A stretch of DNA of 64,000 bases, from the NCBI GenBank assembly GCA_025965795.1, contig JAOPWH010000256.1, positions 1-64,000 of the forward strand, written 5' to 3'. Positions 10,024-19,299 of the stretch are shown here, piece by piece; the first letter of the stretch is position 1, and every line of letters starts with the position of its first letter. The position numbers and the translations under genes were made by a program. The notes below the pieces were generated by a model. The model saw nothing but the letters and a program-made list of their open reading frames with translations, had not been told where the DNA came from and searched no databases. This DNA is from Blastococcus sp. (GTDB lineage Bacteria; Actinomycetota; Actinomycetes; Mycobacteriales; Geodermatophilaceae).

Positions 10024-10056
10024 CGACCCCCGCGGCGCCTCGGCGCCCGGGGGTCG
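10024..10056. terminator. Strong hairpin downstream of the DoxX-like gene
   Basis: CGACCCCCG ... CGGGGGTCG arms with GGCGCC/GGCGCC inner stem. Confidence 0.6.
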
Positions 10057-10060
10057 TGGC

Positions 10061-10384
10061 GTGCCCGCATCCACCGGACCCCCACGGCCGGAAGGCACTG
10101 TGGGGCGTTGCCCCTGCTGGCGCCGAGCCGGAGGTGTCGTGTTCGTCCTGGTCCTCGCGGTTCCCGCGCTGCTCGTGGTGCTCCTCGGCTACGTCGTCGG
10201 TCACGGGATCTGGTCGTGGAGCGCCGGTCTCCTGGATCCCGCGACCAGGACGGCGCCGACGCCAGGGGCCGAGACGGCCGGCTGGATCACCGGCGTCCTC
10301 CTGCTGCTCGGTCTCGTCTGCGCCACCGGCCGCCGACGGCGACGGCGACGGCGACGGCGTCCCCAGGACGGACCTCCCGGCTGA
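10061..10384 (+). CDS. Small membrane hypothetical protein
   Basis: Two hydrophobic segments and a terminal poly-Arg tract from (cgacgg)n. Confidence 0.4.
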   Translation: MPASTGPPRPEGTVGRCPCWRRAGGVVFVLVLAVPALLVVLLGYVVGHGIWSWSAGLLDPATRTAPTPGAETAGWITGVLLLLGLVCATGRRRRRRRRRRPQDGPPG

Positions 10385-10488
10385 CCCTGTTCCCGCCTGT
10401 CCCGCAGCGGTTCCACCGCTGACGTCGAGAAGTTCCGAGTTCGCGTTGTCGTGCGCGCGAGACGGGCTTACGGTGACGCGCGCCACAT

Positions 10489-10504
10489 TTGACAACGTTG
10501 TACA
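10489..10504. promoter_or_regulatory. LacI-family-like operator upstream of GH43 gene
   Basis: TTGACAACGTTGTACA containing the perfect palindrome ACAACGTTGT (10492-10501), about 21 bp before the ATG. Confidence 0.5.
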
Positions 10505-10524
10505 TCCGTGACGGGGGAAGTCCC

Positions 10525-12891
10525 ATGCGCACATCCAGCCGCCGCCTCCGCGGGACCATCGCCGCCACCGCGACCGTCGTGGGCATGGCCCTCCTGGTCC
10601 CGCCAGGGTCTGCCGCCGCCGCGCCGGGCGACGGGACCGGGACCGCGTACACCAACCCGGTCAGCCACCCGGACGCCGACACCTTCGCCGACCCGGCGGT
10701 CATCCGCGGCAAGGACGGCTACTGGTACGCCTACGGCACCACTGACCCGCTCAAGGAGAACGAGCCCGACCGGCACCTCCTGCCGATCCTGCAGTCCGAG
10801 GACCTCGTGCACTGGAAGCATGTCGGCGACGCCTTCACCGAGGCGACCAAGCCGGCGTGGGCTGAGCCGGACGCGGCCCTGTGGGCCCCCGACATCCGCT
10901 ACGTCGACGGTCAGTACCGGCTGTACTACGTCGTCACCGAGGTCATTCAGCCCGGGGAGGGCGTCGAACCAGGCGGCGACTACGCGGAGCACAACGACAA
11001 CGCCATCGGCGTCGCCTACTCCGACTCCCCCCTCGGCCCGTGGGTCCCCTCCGACGACCCGGTCGTCGGCCCCCGCGGGAGCAACGACAACTACCTCTGG
11101 ACCTTCGACCCGCACATGATCGTCGGGCCCCAGGGCAGGGAATACCTCTACTACGGCTCCTACTACGGCGGCATCTATGTCACCGAGCTCGCCGACCAGG
11201 GCACCGAACCCGGCAGCGAGGCGACCGGCACCCCGACCCAGGTGGCGATCGACAACAAGTACGAGGGCGCCTACGTCGTTCAGCGCAACGGCTGGTGGTA
11301 CCTCTTCGCATCCTCCGCCAACTGCTGCGCGGGGCCGACGACCGGTTACAGCGTCCACGTCGGGCGCTCGCGGAACGTGACCGGACCGTTCGTCGACCGC
11401 GAGGGCGTGCCGATGAACCAGTCGCGGGCCGGCGGAACGCCGGCGCTCTACCAGAACGGCAACAAGTGGATCGGCGCCGGCCACAACGCGGTGGTCACCG
11501 ACCTCGCCGGCCAGGACTGGATCGTCTACCACGCGATCGACCGCAACGACCCCTACCTGAACGGCCGTGGGGGCATCAACGAGCGGCCGATGCTCATCGA
11601 CCGGCTCGACTGGATCGGCGGCTGGCCCATCACCCGGGCCGGCGCGGGGCCCTCGCAGACTCGGCAGCCCGGCCCCACCACTCGCGGCGCCTACGTCACG
11701 AACTTCGACGACGGCGGCAGCGCTTTCGTGCGGGACGGTCACTGGGCCCCCGTCACTGACGACCAGTCGGGCGCGGCGCTGGGCTCCACCGGCACCGGCA
11801 CCAACACCCTGCTCTCGCGCGGCACGTTGCCGGCGCAGGTGCGCGTAGAGGCGGATCTGCGCCGCACGTCCGAGAATCCCGGCGAGTACGGCCTCCAGGC
11901 CGCTGTCGGGACGAACGGCCATGCGATCACCGCACGGATCGATCCGGCGAGCGGCAGGCTCATCCTCCGCGCGACCAACCGCGGTGCGGTCGCCTCCCAG
12001 CGAGGCGCCGCACTGCCGGCCGGGTTCGCCCACCAGGACTGGCACAACCTCGCCCTGGAGGTCCGCGGGAACACCGCGACCGCCGAGCTGACCAACGCCC
12101 GGCTCGGCGACCCGCTGGCCCGCGTCTCGCTGGCCCTGCCCAGGGGCTACGCGCTGAGCGGTCAGGCGGGAGCGGTCGTCCGGGGCCCTGGCGGCGAGGT
12201 GGACAACCTGTCCGCGATGAGGGCCGCGACCCTGGTCACCCGGATGGTCCCTGGACCTCGAACCGGAACGCTCCTCCCCGGCCCGAGCGACGAGTTCAAC
12301 GGGAGCTCGCTGGAGCCGGGCTGGGAGAAGGTCCGGGACCCGCAGTACACGGTCTCCGGCGGGTCCTTGAACTGGCAGGTCGAGTCCAAGGACCTGACCG
12401 GCACCAGCAACAACGCAGGCATCCTGCTGCGGAACGCGCCGGCCGGTAACTGGACCGCCGTGACCAAGCTGACCATCGACCTGGGCACGGACGTCATCCG
12501 CAACTACCAGCAGGGCGGGCTCATCGCCTACGTGAATGACGACCTCTTCACCCGGCTGTCACACGTGGCGATCTGGAACACCCGGCAGACCGAGTTCGGC
12601 AAGGAGATGCCCTACGCATCGGACACCGACGCGAACGCTCTCTCGTACGGCGGCACCATCATCGGTCCGCCCGCCGACACGACCTGGCTGCGGATCACCC
12701 ACCGGACCGACGCCAGCGGTGAGCACGAGCTGCAGGCGTCGACCAGTCGCGACGGCCACACCTGGGTCGTCGGCGGCGTGTGGACTCTGCCGGCAGGCTC
12801 CGACATCCGCATCGGGCTCATCTCGCACGGCAACCAGGGCGGGGACCCGGCGACCTCGCAGTTCGACTGGTTCCACGTCTACGCCGACTGA
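10525..12891 (+). CDS. Secreted glycoside hydrolase family 43-like protein with C-terminal accessory domains
   Basis: Signal peptide; NPVSHPDADTFADPAVIRGKDGYWYAYGTTD, APDIRYVDGQYRLYYV, EGAYVVQRNGWWYLFAS. Confidence 0.88.
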   Translation: MRTSSRRLRGTIAATATVVGMALLVPPGSAAAAPGDGTGTAYTNPVSHPDADTFADPAVIRGKDGYWYAYGTTDPLKENEPDRHLLPILQSEDLVHWKHVGDAFTEATKPAWAEPDAALWAPDIRYVDGQYRLYYVVTEVIQPGEGVEPGGDYAEHNDNAIGVAYSDSPLGPWVPSDDPVVGPRGSNDNYLWTFDPHMIVGPQGREYLYYGSYYGGIYVTELADQGTEPGSEATGTPTQVAIDNKYEGAYVVQRNGWWYLFASSANCCAGPTTGYSVHVGRSRNVTGPFVDREGVPMNQSRAGGTPALYQNGNKWIGAGHNAVVTDLAGQDWIVYHAIDRNDPYLNGRGGINERPMLIDRLDWIGGWPITRAGAGPSQTRQPGPTTRGAYVTNFDDGGSAFVRDGHWAPVTDDQSGAALGSTGTGTNTLLSRGTLPAQVRVEADLRRTSENPGEYGLQAAVGTNGHAITARIDPASGRLILRATNRGAVASQRGAALPAGFAHQDWHNLALEVRGNTATAELTNARLGDPLARVSLALPRGYALSGQAGAVVRGPGGEVDNLSAMRAATLVTRMVPGPRTGTLLPGPSDEFNGSSLEPGWEKVRDPQYTVSGGSLNWQVESKDLTGTSNNAGILLRNAPAGNWTAVTKLTIDLGTDVIRNYQQGGLIAYVNDDLFTRLSHVAIWNTRQTEFGKEMPYASDTDANALSYGGTIIGPPADTTWLRITHRTDASGEHELQASTSRDGHTWVVGGVWTLPAGSDIRIGLISHGNQGGDPATSQFDWFHVYAD

Positions 12892-12912
12892 GGATCGGCG
12901 GTAGCACCGGGC

Positions 12913-12944
12913 GCGCCCCGGTCCCCTCGGGGGGGCCGGGGCGC
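12913..12944. terminator. GC-rich hairpin after GH43 gene
   Basis: GCGCCCCGG-t-CCCC-loop-GGGG-CCGGGGCGC. Confidence 0.6.
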
Positions 12945-13130
12945 TCCGCTGTCTCGGGCGGCGCGCCCACGGCCGCTACCGGCTCGACACATTCCGCCAA
13001 TCGGACGGAGCCGTTTCGTCCGGTTTGTGCCTGTCCCCTGGGGATCACGGATCCGTAACGTCACCGACAGCAGCCAGGCCGTACCGGTCCGTCACGGTCG
13101 GCGTCTTCCCGCCATTCACAGGAGCAGCAC

Positions 13131-13484
13131 ATGACTTCCTTCGCCCGCCCGTACCTCACGCTCCTCCCCGATGCCTTCGACGCCGACTTCTACGACGCCC
13201 CCGCGCCGGAGCCGATGCCGGAGCCGTCGTGGGACGCGTTCGCGGCCGCCGGCGACGAGTGGCGACAGGAGGCCCTCTGTGCCGAGACCGACCCCGAGGC
13301 GTTCTTCCCGGAGAAGGGTGGCTCCACCCGCGAGGCCAAGCGCGTCTGCACCGGCTGCACGGTCCGGGCCCAGTGCCTGGAGTCCGCCCTGACCAACGAC
13401 GAGCGGTTCGGCATCTGGGGTGGCCTGTCCGAGCGCGAGCGCCGACGGCTGCGCCTGCAGCGCCGCGAGGCGCTCAGCGCCTGA
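13131..13484 (+). CDS. WhiB-family transcriptional regulator
   Basis: EALCAETDPEAFFPEKGGSTREAKRVCTGCTVRAQCLESAL...GIWGGLSERERRRL. Confidence 0.95.
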   Translation: MTSFARPYLTLLPDAFDADFYDAPAPEPMPEPSWDAFAAAGDEWRQEALCAETDPEAFFPEKGGSTREAKRVCTGCTVRAQCLESALTNDERFGIWGGLSERERRRLRLQRREALSA

Positions 13485-13574
13485 CGAGGGTTCGCGGCCG
13501 CTCCCGTATCCGGGGCGGGTCGGGCGACATCTGGTCACTGTCGCCTTCTCACCCTCCCCCGACCGGAGTTGGTC

Positions 13575-14234
13575 ATGGACACTCGGACCTCTGGCCTCGT
13601 CCCTCCCCCACGGCAGGCGCCCGAGCAGGTCGTCCGGGTCTCGGAGACTCTGCTGGACCGACTGCTCGGCACGACCACCGCCGTGCACGCCGAGGGGCTG
13701 AAGTCCTTCGGGCTGCTGCTCGCCGACCCGGCGGACCGGCACTTCCCGTACGTCGCCACGGACGTCGCGTTCTTCGACCCGAGGAAGAACCGCCGCAACG
13801 ACCCGAGCATGCGACCGGTCTTCGAGGCACAGGGCACGTACTTCCGGGCCTACGACGACGCCGGCTTCGTCGCCGACACCACCGAGCTGCTGGAGATCTA
13901 CCGCCGGCTGGATGCGTGCGACCTCGAGGCCGTCGCTCTGTTCCACGTCCACCGCCGTCAGCCGGCGAACTTCTCGGTCATCGACTTCCGGCTGCACAAT
14001 CCCGCGTACGCGTGGCACCTGATCATCTCGCTGCGGGACCCGGCCGAGCCGGTCCTGCGACCGTTCGCCGTCGGCAAGGACCCTGCCTCGGACGTCGGGA
14101 TCAGCGCCGAGGACGCCAACGAGGGCAGCGAGCAGAGCTATCCCGGCCCCGAGGTCACTCCCCTGCGGCTGGTCGTCGACTCCGCCGGTCAGGCCGTCCC
14201 GCGCTACGACCGGCTGCTCGGCGTGGGGGTCTGA
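13575..14234 (+). CDS. JAMM/MPN+ (Mov34-like) domain protein
   Basis: AEGLKSFGLLLADP plus HVHRRQPANFSVID = HxH-x7-S-x2-D. Confidence 0.6.
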   Translation: MDTRTSGLVPPPRQAPEQVVRVSETLLDRLLGTTTAVHAEGLKSFGLLLADPADRHFPYVATDVAFFDPRKNRRNDPSMRPVFEAQGTYFRAYDDAGFVADTTELLEIYRRLDACDLEAVALFHVHRRQPANFSVIDFRLHNPAYAWHLIISLRDPAEPVLRPFAVGKDPASDVGISAEDANEGSEQSYPGPEVTPLRLVVDSAGQAVPRYDRLLGVGV

Positions 14235-14654
14235 TCAGTCCGCCCGCGGACGAGGGCGCCGGCTCCGGAACGGGAGCCAGACGGCCAGGGCCATGAGCGC
14301 GAGCGCCAGCGGGATGTGCACGACCGTCAGGCCCTGGTGCTCGAAGATCTCCCCGCCGAGATAGGCCTCGAGGGCCAGCAGGACGACGAGTGCGGCGCTG
14401 CCCGCGACGAGGTCGCGCCGGGACCGGAGCTTCCAGACCGCGACGACCGCGGCCGCCACGGCCAGCGCGATCGTCGCCTCCCCGCCCCGGGCGTGCACGG
14501 TCACCCAGGTGCTGTCGAAGGGCTTTCCCGGACGGATGAACATCCCCGCCCACAGGCCTTGCAGCAGGATCCCCAGCGAGGTGAGCCCCACCAGCGCGCT
14601 GAACAGGGCACTGCGTTCCAGCGCCGGCGTCGTCATCGTGGTCGGCGTCGTCAT
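14235..14654 (-). CDS. Four-TM hypothetical membrane protein
   Basis: SALVGLTSLGILLQGLWAGMFI and further TM segments. Confidence 0.6.
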   Translation of the reverse strand: MTTPTTMTTPALERSALFSALVGLTSLGILLQGLWAGMFIRPGKPFDSTWVTVHARGGEATIALAVAAAVVAVWKLRSRRDLVAGSAALVVLLALEAYLGGEIFEHQGLTVVHIPLALALMALAVWLPFRSRRPRPRAD

Positions 14655-14699
14655 GGTGGTCGGTCCTCTCGTGAGCGGGTTCCGTAGGCGGTTCCTCGA

Positions 14700-17096
14700 T
14701 CAGGGCGGCCCGCCGGCGGCACGGGTGGTGGTTCCCGACGGCAGGGGCCCGAAGGCCGCCAGGAACCGGTCCCGCACCGCGTCCATGGGCCACACCGGCG
14801 CCTGCGGACCCGGTCGCATCCCGTCGTCCCAGCCCCAGGCCGAGACGCGGTCGATCACGGCCGGATCGGCGGCGAGGATCGTGATCGGGACGTCGTGGCC
14901 TGCGTCCGGGCCGCTGACCACCGGGCCGGGCTGGTGGTCGCCGAGCAGGACCAGCACCAGGTTCCGGTCGTGGCGGTGGAACGTGGTCACGAATGAGACG
15001 AGGGCGCTGAGGGAGTACTCGATCGACGTCCCGTACAGGGCCCGGACGGTGCCGTCGTCCCGGAAAGCGTCTGCGGGTGTGAGTCCCTCCGCCGGCATGC
15101 CGCGGTAGACGGACCCGTCGCCCACCTCGTCCCAGGCGACCATCCGCGGCAACGGCGTCCACGGCTCGTGCGACGTGACGAGATCGATCTCGGCCATGAC
15201 GGGTGCATGGCCGGGCGCGAGCTCCCGGCGCTGGAAGGCTGCCAGCGTGTACTGGTCGGGCATCGCCGCGAAACTGAACTTCGGGCCGGCGTATCCCACG
15301 TCGTGCCGGTCGTAGTCCTCGTCGAAACGGTAGAACGCCCTCCCCTCCGGCCACGGATCCCGGTTGGACGGCACGTCCACGACCGTCCGCCACCCGGCAC
15401 GGCGGAAGACGGCGGGAAGCGTCAACCGGTCGCTGGCGAGCAGCTGGTCGTAGCGCTGCTGACTGTCGGTCCAGAGACCGGAGTGCAGGGTCCCGTGCGC
15501 CAGCCAGCTCGTGCCCCCGAACGTCGACGAGGTCAGGAAGGCGCTGCGGGAGGAGAACCCGGCCGCCCGCAGGCTCTCGGTGCCGGCGTCCAGCACGGCC
15601 CGGACACCGGGCGCGATCGACGGGTCCTGCACCGCGACCCGCCCGTAGCTCTCGACGAAGGCGACGATCACGTCCTTGCCCCGCAGGCCGCTGAGCAGGT
15701 CCTCGTCCGGCACTGCGCGGTAGGGGTCGGCGGCCGCCAGCTGGGCGGCGAACACCGGCCGATCCCGGAGGTTGGCCACTGCGTCGCCGACCTGGTCCAC
15801 CGCGAGCTCGGCCGCACTGCGGGAGGCCATCGGTGCGAACGGCGTCAGCTGGACGCCCAACAGCGCGCACACCAGCCAGAGCACTCCGAGCGCCCCGGCC
15901 GACCGCGCCGCGACCCCGCGGTGGCGTCGGGCGACCCGGAGCACCCGCACCACCGACACGGTCATGGCCACCGGGACGGCGACGGCCAGGAGAACCGCAG
16001 CGGCGACGGCGGCATCCGCCCAGCCGCGCCCGACGGAGTCCTGGAGCACACCCACGGCGGGCCCGAGCAGCCCTGCGTCGTTCACCGGGTTGACCGGCCG
16101 GTGCAGCGCCTCCCAGAACCCCATGTCCAGGATCCGCACGACCGCGAGGACGCCGAGCACGGAGCCGGCGGCCACGGCGAGGCCACGGAGCCGGCGCGGC
16201 GGCACGACCAGCGCGAGCCCCACCAGGGCGAGGCCCTCCACGGGGATGCGCAGATAGGCCGCCGGAGTGACGTGGTCGAACCGTTGCGGGGTCACGAGCA
16301 CGAACCAGACGAAGAGGAACGCGAGGACGGTCGTCGCCGTCCTCCAGCGGCCGTGCCCGCCGCCGGCCCCGCGGACGGCCGGCGGTTCGGCCGGCGGTTC
16401 GGCCGGGAAGCGACGAGCGCGCCAGAGCCAGGCCACCTCCCGGCCGAACGACTCGACGAGCAGTGCGGCCACGGCGAGCAGGGCCAGGACGGCGACGGGG
16501 CGGGGCAGCACGCCCGCGGCCGCCGTGATCAGCACGATCCCTTGGACGGCGGCCACGACCTTGCACCAGTGGCGCGGTGGCGTCGGGCGGCGCAACCACG
16601 GCAGTGCCCACCGGGCCACTTCCAGCACGTAGTGCACCGAGCCGATCGCGAGGACCCACGCACCCAGCGAACGGGCGACGTACGCGCTAAGGACAAGGAC
16701 GAGGACGGAGTCGACCTCCATGTCGAAGCGCGCGCCGACCGCCGAGACCGTGCCGGTGCGCCTCGCGACCCGGCCGTCGACCGCGTCGAGGGCCAGGGCC
16801 AGCACGGCGAGCCCGATCAGCGGAGCCACCGGCCCGGACCCTTCGACGGAGTCCACGACCAGTGCGGCGACGCCACCCACCAGAACCGATCGCAGCAGCG
16901 TGACCAGGTTTGCCGGTCCCAGAACCCGGGCGCCGGAGCGCCGGAGCGCACGGGACAGCAGGACGGCGGTCCCCGCCCCCACGATCAGGCCGGCGACCAT
17001 CCCCGCCGCGCCCACGCCTGCTGCGCCGGCGAGTGTGCCGACCAGCACGACCTGGACCGTCAGCCCGGCCAGCACGCCCCGGTGAACCGTGAGCAC
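14700..17096 (-). CDS. Fusion: N-terminal CDP-alcohol phosphatidyltransferase domain + C-terminal membrane sulfatase/LtaS-like domain
   Basis: DAVDGRVARRTGTVSAVGARFDMEVDSV matches D-x2-DG-x2-AR-x8-G-x3-D-x3-D; C-terminal KDVIVAFVESYGR...LVLVLLGDHQPGPVVSG; GTG start with RBS. Confidence 0.85.
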   Translation of the reverse strand: MLTVHRGVLAGLTVQVVLVGTLAGAAGVGAAGMVAGLIVGAGTAVLLSRALRRSGARVLGPANLVTLLRSVLVGGVAALVVDSVEGSGPVAPLIGLAVLALALDAVDGRVARRTGTVSAVGARFDMEVDSVLVLVLSAYVARSLGAWVLAIGSVHYVLEVARWALPWLRRPTPPRHWCKVVAAVQGIVLITAAAGVLPRPVAVLALLAVAALLVESFGREVAWLWRARRFPAEPPAEPPAVRGAGGGHGRWRTATTVLAFLFVWFVLVTPQRFDHVTPAAYLRIPVEGLALVGLALVVPPRRLRGLAVAAGSVLGVLAVVRILDMGFWEALHRPVNPVNDAGLLGPAVGVLQDSVGRGWADAAVAAAVLLAVAVPVAMTVSVVRVLRVARRHRGVAARSAGALGVLWLVCALLGVQLTPFAPMASRSAAELAVDQVGDAVANLRDRPVFAAQLAAADPYRAVPDEDLLSGLRGKDVIVAFVESYGRVAVQDPSIAPGVRAVLDAGTESLRAAGFSSRSAFLTSSTFGGTSWLAHGTLHSGLWTDSQQRYDQLLASDRLTLPAVFRRAGWRTVVDVPSNRDPWPEGRAFYRFDEDYDRHDVGYAGPKFSFAAMPDQYTLAAFQRRELAPGHAPVMAEIDLVTSHEPWTPLPRMVAWDEVGDGSVYRGMPAEGLTPADAFRDDGTVRALYGTSIEYSLSALVSFVTTFHRHDRNLVLVLLGDHQPGPVVSGPDAGHDVPITILAADPAVIDRVSAWGWDDGMRPGPQAPVWPMDAVRDRFLAAFGPLPSGTTTRAAGGPP

Positions 17097-17248
17097 GGCA
17101 CCTCCGTGTCGATAGGTACGCCGACGAACACGGACTGCGCGACGATGCGGTTCAGCGAGCACGTCGAGGAGGTGCGGCCGGTGGAACGAGGCGCATCGCC
17201 ATCCTCGCGGGAGAGGCGGGTCCGCGGCCGGGTGTCAGGCGCGGCCCC

Positions 17249-18322
17249 GTGACGACGGTCCACGTCGTCCTTCCGGAGGGCGTCGACGACCCGCTCCGGC
17301 CGAGCGGGGGCAACACCTACGACCGCCGGGTCTGCCAGGAGCTGCGCGGGCTCGGGTGGTCCGTGCGGGAATCCGTCGTACCGGGCCCGTGGCCCCGGCC
17401 CGGTACGGCGGACCTCTCGCGGCTCGCGCGAGCCACGGGCGAAGCGCCGGACGGCGCCCTCGTCCTGCTGGACGGGCTGATCGCGTCCGCGGCCGCCGCG
17501 GTGCTGGTGCCCGAGTCGCAGCGGCTGCGGATCGTGGTCCTGGTGCACATGCCCTCGGGCGGGGAAGGCGTAGCCGAGGACGCCGAGGGTGCGGTCCTCA
17601 CGCGCGCGCAGGCCGTCGTCGCGACCAGCGCGTGGACCCGGGAACGGCTGCTCGACCGGTACCGGCTGGCACCGGAGCGGGTGCACGTCGCGCGTCCCGG
17701 CGTGGACCCGGACGACGAGGCCCCCGGCACCCCGGGCGGCGGGCGGCTGCTCTGCGTCGCCGCCGTCGTCCCGCACAAGGGGCACGACCTGCTCGTCGAG
17801 GCGCTCGGCTCGATCGACGCTCCGGAGTGGCACTGCACCTGCCTGGGCGCGCTCGACCGGGATCCCGCCTTCGTCGCCCGCCTCCGGAGTTCGGCCGCCG
17901 GGCACGGCATCCTCGACCGGATCTCCTTTCCCGGACCACGGGTGGGCGACGCGCTGCGCCGGGCCTACCGTGGCGCCGACCTGCTGGTCCTCCCGTCGCG
18001 GCTCGAGGCGTACGGCATGGTCGTTCCGGAGGCGCTGGCCGCCGGAGTGCCGGTCGTGGCCACCGCCGTCGGTGGCATCCCGGAGGCGCTCGGCTCCGCC
18101 GCTGACGGCCCTCCCGGGATCCTCGTGCCGGCCGAGGACCCGGTCGCCCTCGGCGAGGCGCTCGGCGCGTGGCTGCGCGATGCCGGCCTGCGTTCGCGTC
18201 TGAGACGGGCGGCCCGCGAGCGGCGCGGGGGGCTGGCGGGCTGGGACGCGACGGCGCGGGACGTCGCCACCGCGCTCCTCGCCGCGGGCGCCGCCGGAGC
18301 GAGGGAGCCGGTGCCGTCATGA
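17249..18322 (+). CDS. Glycosyltransferase family 4-like protein
   Basis: SGGNTYDRRVCQEL, VVPHKGHDLLVEAL, GADLLVLPSRLEAYGMVVPEALAAGVPVVATAVGGIPE. Confidence 0.92.
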   Translation: MTTVHVVLPEGVDDPLRPSGGNTYDRRVCQELRGLGWSVRESVVPGPWPRPGTADLSRLARATGEAPDGALVLLDGLIASAAAAVLVPESQRLRIVVLVHMPSGGEGVAEDAEGAVLTRAQAVVATSAWTRERLLDRYRLAPERVHVARPGVDPDDEAPGTPGGGRLLCVAAVVPHKGHDLLVEALGSIDAPEWHCTCLGALDRDPAFVARLRSSAAGHGILDRISFPGPRVGDALRRAYRGADLLVLPSRLEAYGMVVPEALAAGVPVVATAVGGIPEALGSAADGPPGILVPAEDPVALGEALGAWLRDAGLRSRLRRAARERRGGLAGWDATARDVATALLAAGAAGAREPVPS

Positions 18323-19293
18323 GCGGTGCCCGCACCAGGACATGGGCCTGGGCCCGCCCGGCCGGCGGTGCCGCCATCCTGGCGGTGCTCGTCTGGCGGC
18401 TGGGCGGCGGTCCCTTCCTGGACGGCGTCCGCCTGATCAGCGTCCCGGCTCTGCTGGCCGCCGTGTGCATCACGGCGCTGACCACCGCGTGCTCGGCCTG
18501 GCGGTGGCAGACCGTCGCGGCCGGTCTGGGTGTGGGCCTTCCCCTGCCGACGGCGATCGCGGCCTACTACCGGTCGCAGTTCCTGAACAGTGCGTTGCCC
18601 GGTGGCGTGGTCGGCGACCTGCACCGCGGCATGCGGCACGGCCTCGACGCCGGAGACATCGGCCGGGGGCTCCGGGCCGTCGCCTGGGAGCGGACAGCGG
18701 GCCAGCTGGTGCTGGTCGTCCTCGCCCTGACCGGTCTGCTCGCCCTGGACTCTCCGGTGCGGCCGGCGATGGGCTGGATCGGAGCAGCGGTCGCCGCCGG
18801 GGCGGTCTGCGTCGTCCTCCTGCTCCGGGCCCTTCCGCACCGCGGCCCCTCCAGACGGGCGAAGATCCTCCGAACGGCGCGCGCCGACGTGCGCGACGGT
18901 CTGCTCGACCCGCGCGCGTGGCCCGTCGTCGTGCTGACCTCCGTGGTCGTCGCCGCCGGCCACGCCAGCATCTTCCTGGTCGCGGCAGAGACCACCGGGG
19001 CGGCCGGCTCGCCCGCGCGCCTGGCGCCGCTGGCCATGCTGGTGCTGCTCGCGATGGCCGTGCCCCTCAACGTCGGCGGATGGGGTCCCCGCGAGGGCGT
19101 TGCCGCGTGGGCCTTCGCCGCGGCCGGCCTCGGAGCCGACCAGGGTGTCGCCGCCGCCACCGCCTACGGCGTCATGGGGCTGGTCGCGACGCTGCCCGGG
19201 GCCGTCGTCATGGTGGTCGACCGGGTGCGCCGCGGAACCACGGCACAGCAGGCTCCGGGCGTGCGGGGCGCTGCCGCATCCCGCGTCGGCTGA
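18319..19293 (+). CDS. Lysylphosphatidylglycerol synthase TM / YbhN-AglD-like flippase domain protein
   Basis: ATGA overlap with GT; YYRSQFLNSALPGGVVGDLHRGMRHG, PLNVGGWGPREGVAAWAF. Confidence 0.88.
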   Translation: MSGARTRTWAWARPAGGAAILAVLVWRLGGGPFLDGVRLISVPALLAAVCITALTTACSAWRWQTVAAGLGVGLPLPTAIAAYYRSQFLNSALPGGVVGDLHRGMRHGLDAGDIGRGLRAVAWERTAGQLVLVVLALTGLLALDSPVRPAMGWIGAAVAAGAVCVVLLLRALPHRGPSRRAKILRTARADVRDGLLDPRAWPVVVLTSVVVAAGHASIFLVAAETTGAAGSPARLAPLAMLVLLAMAVPLNVGGWGPREGVAAWAFAAAGLGADQGVAAATAYGVMGLVATLPGAVVMVVDRVRRGTTAQQAPGVRGAAASRVG

Positions 19294-19299
19294 TCGGCG

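Noticed and set aside
15168-17252. 694-aa plus-strand ORF
   Set aside because: Shadow ORF antisense to the CDP-alcohol phosphotransferase-sulfatase gene.
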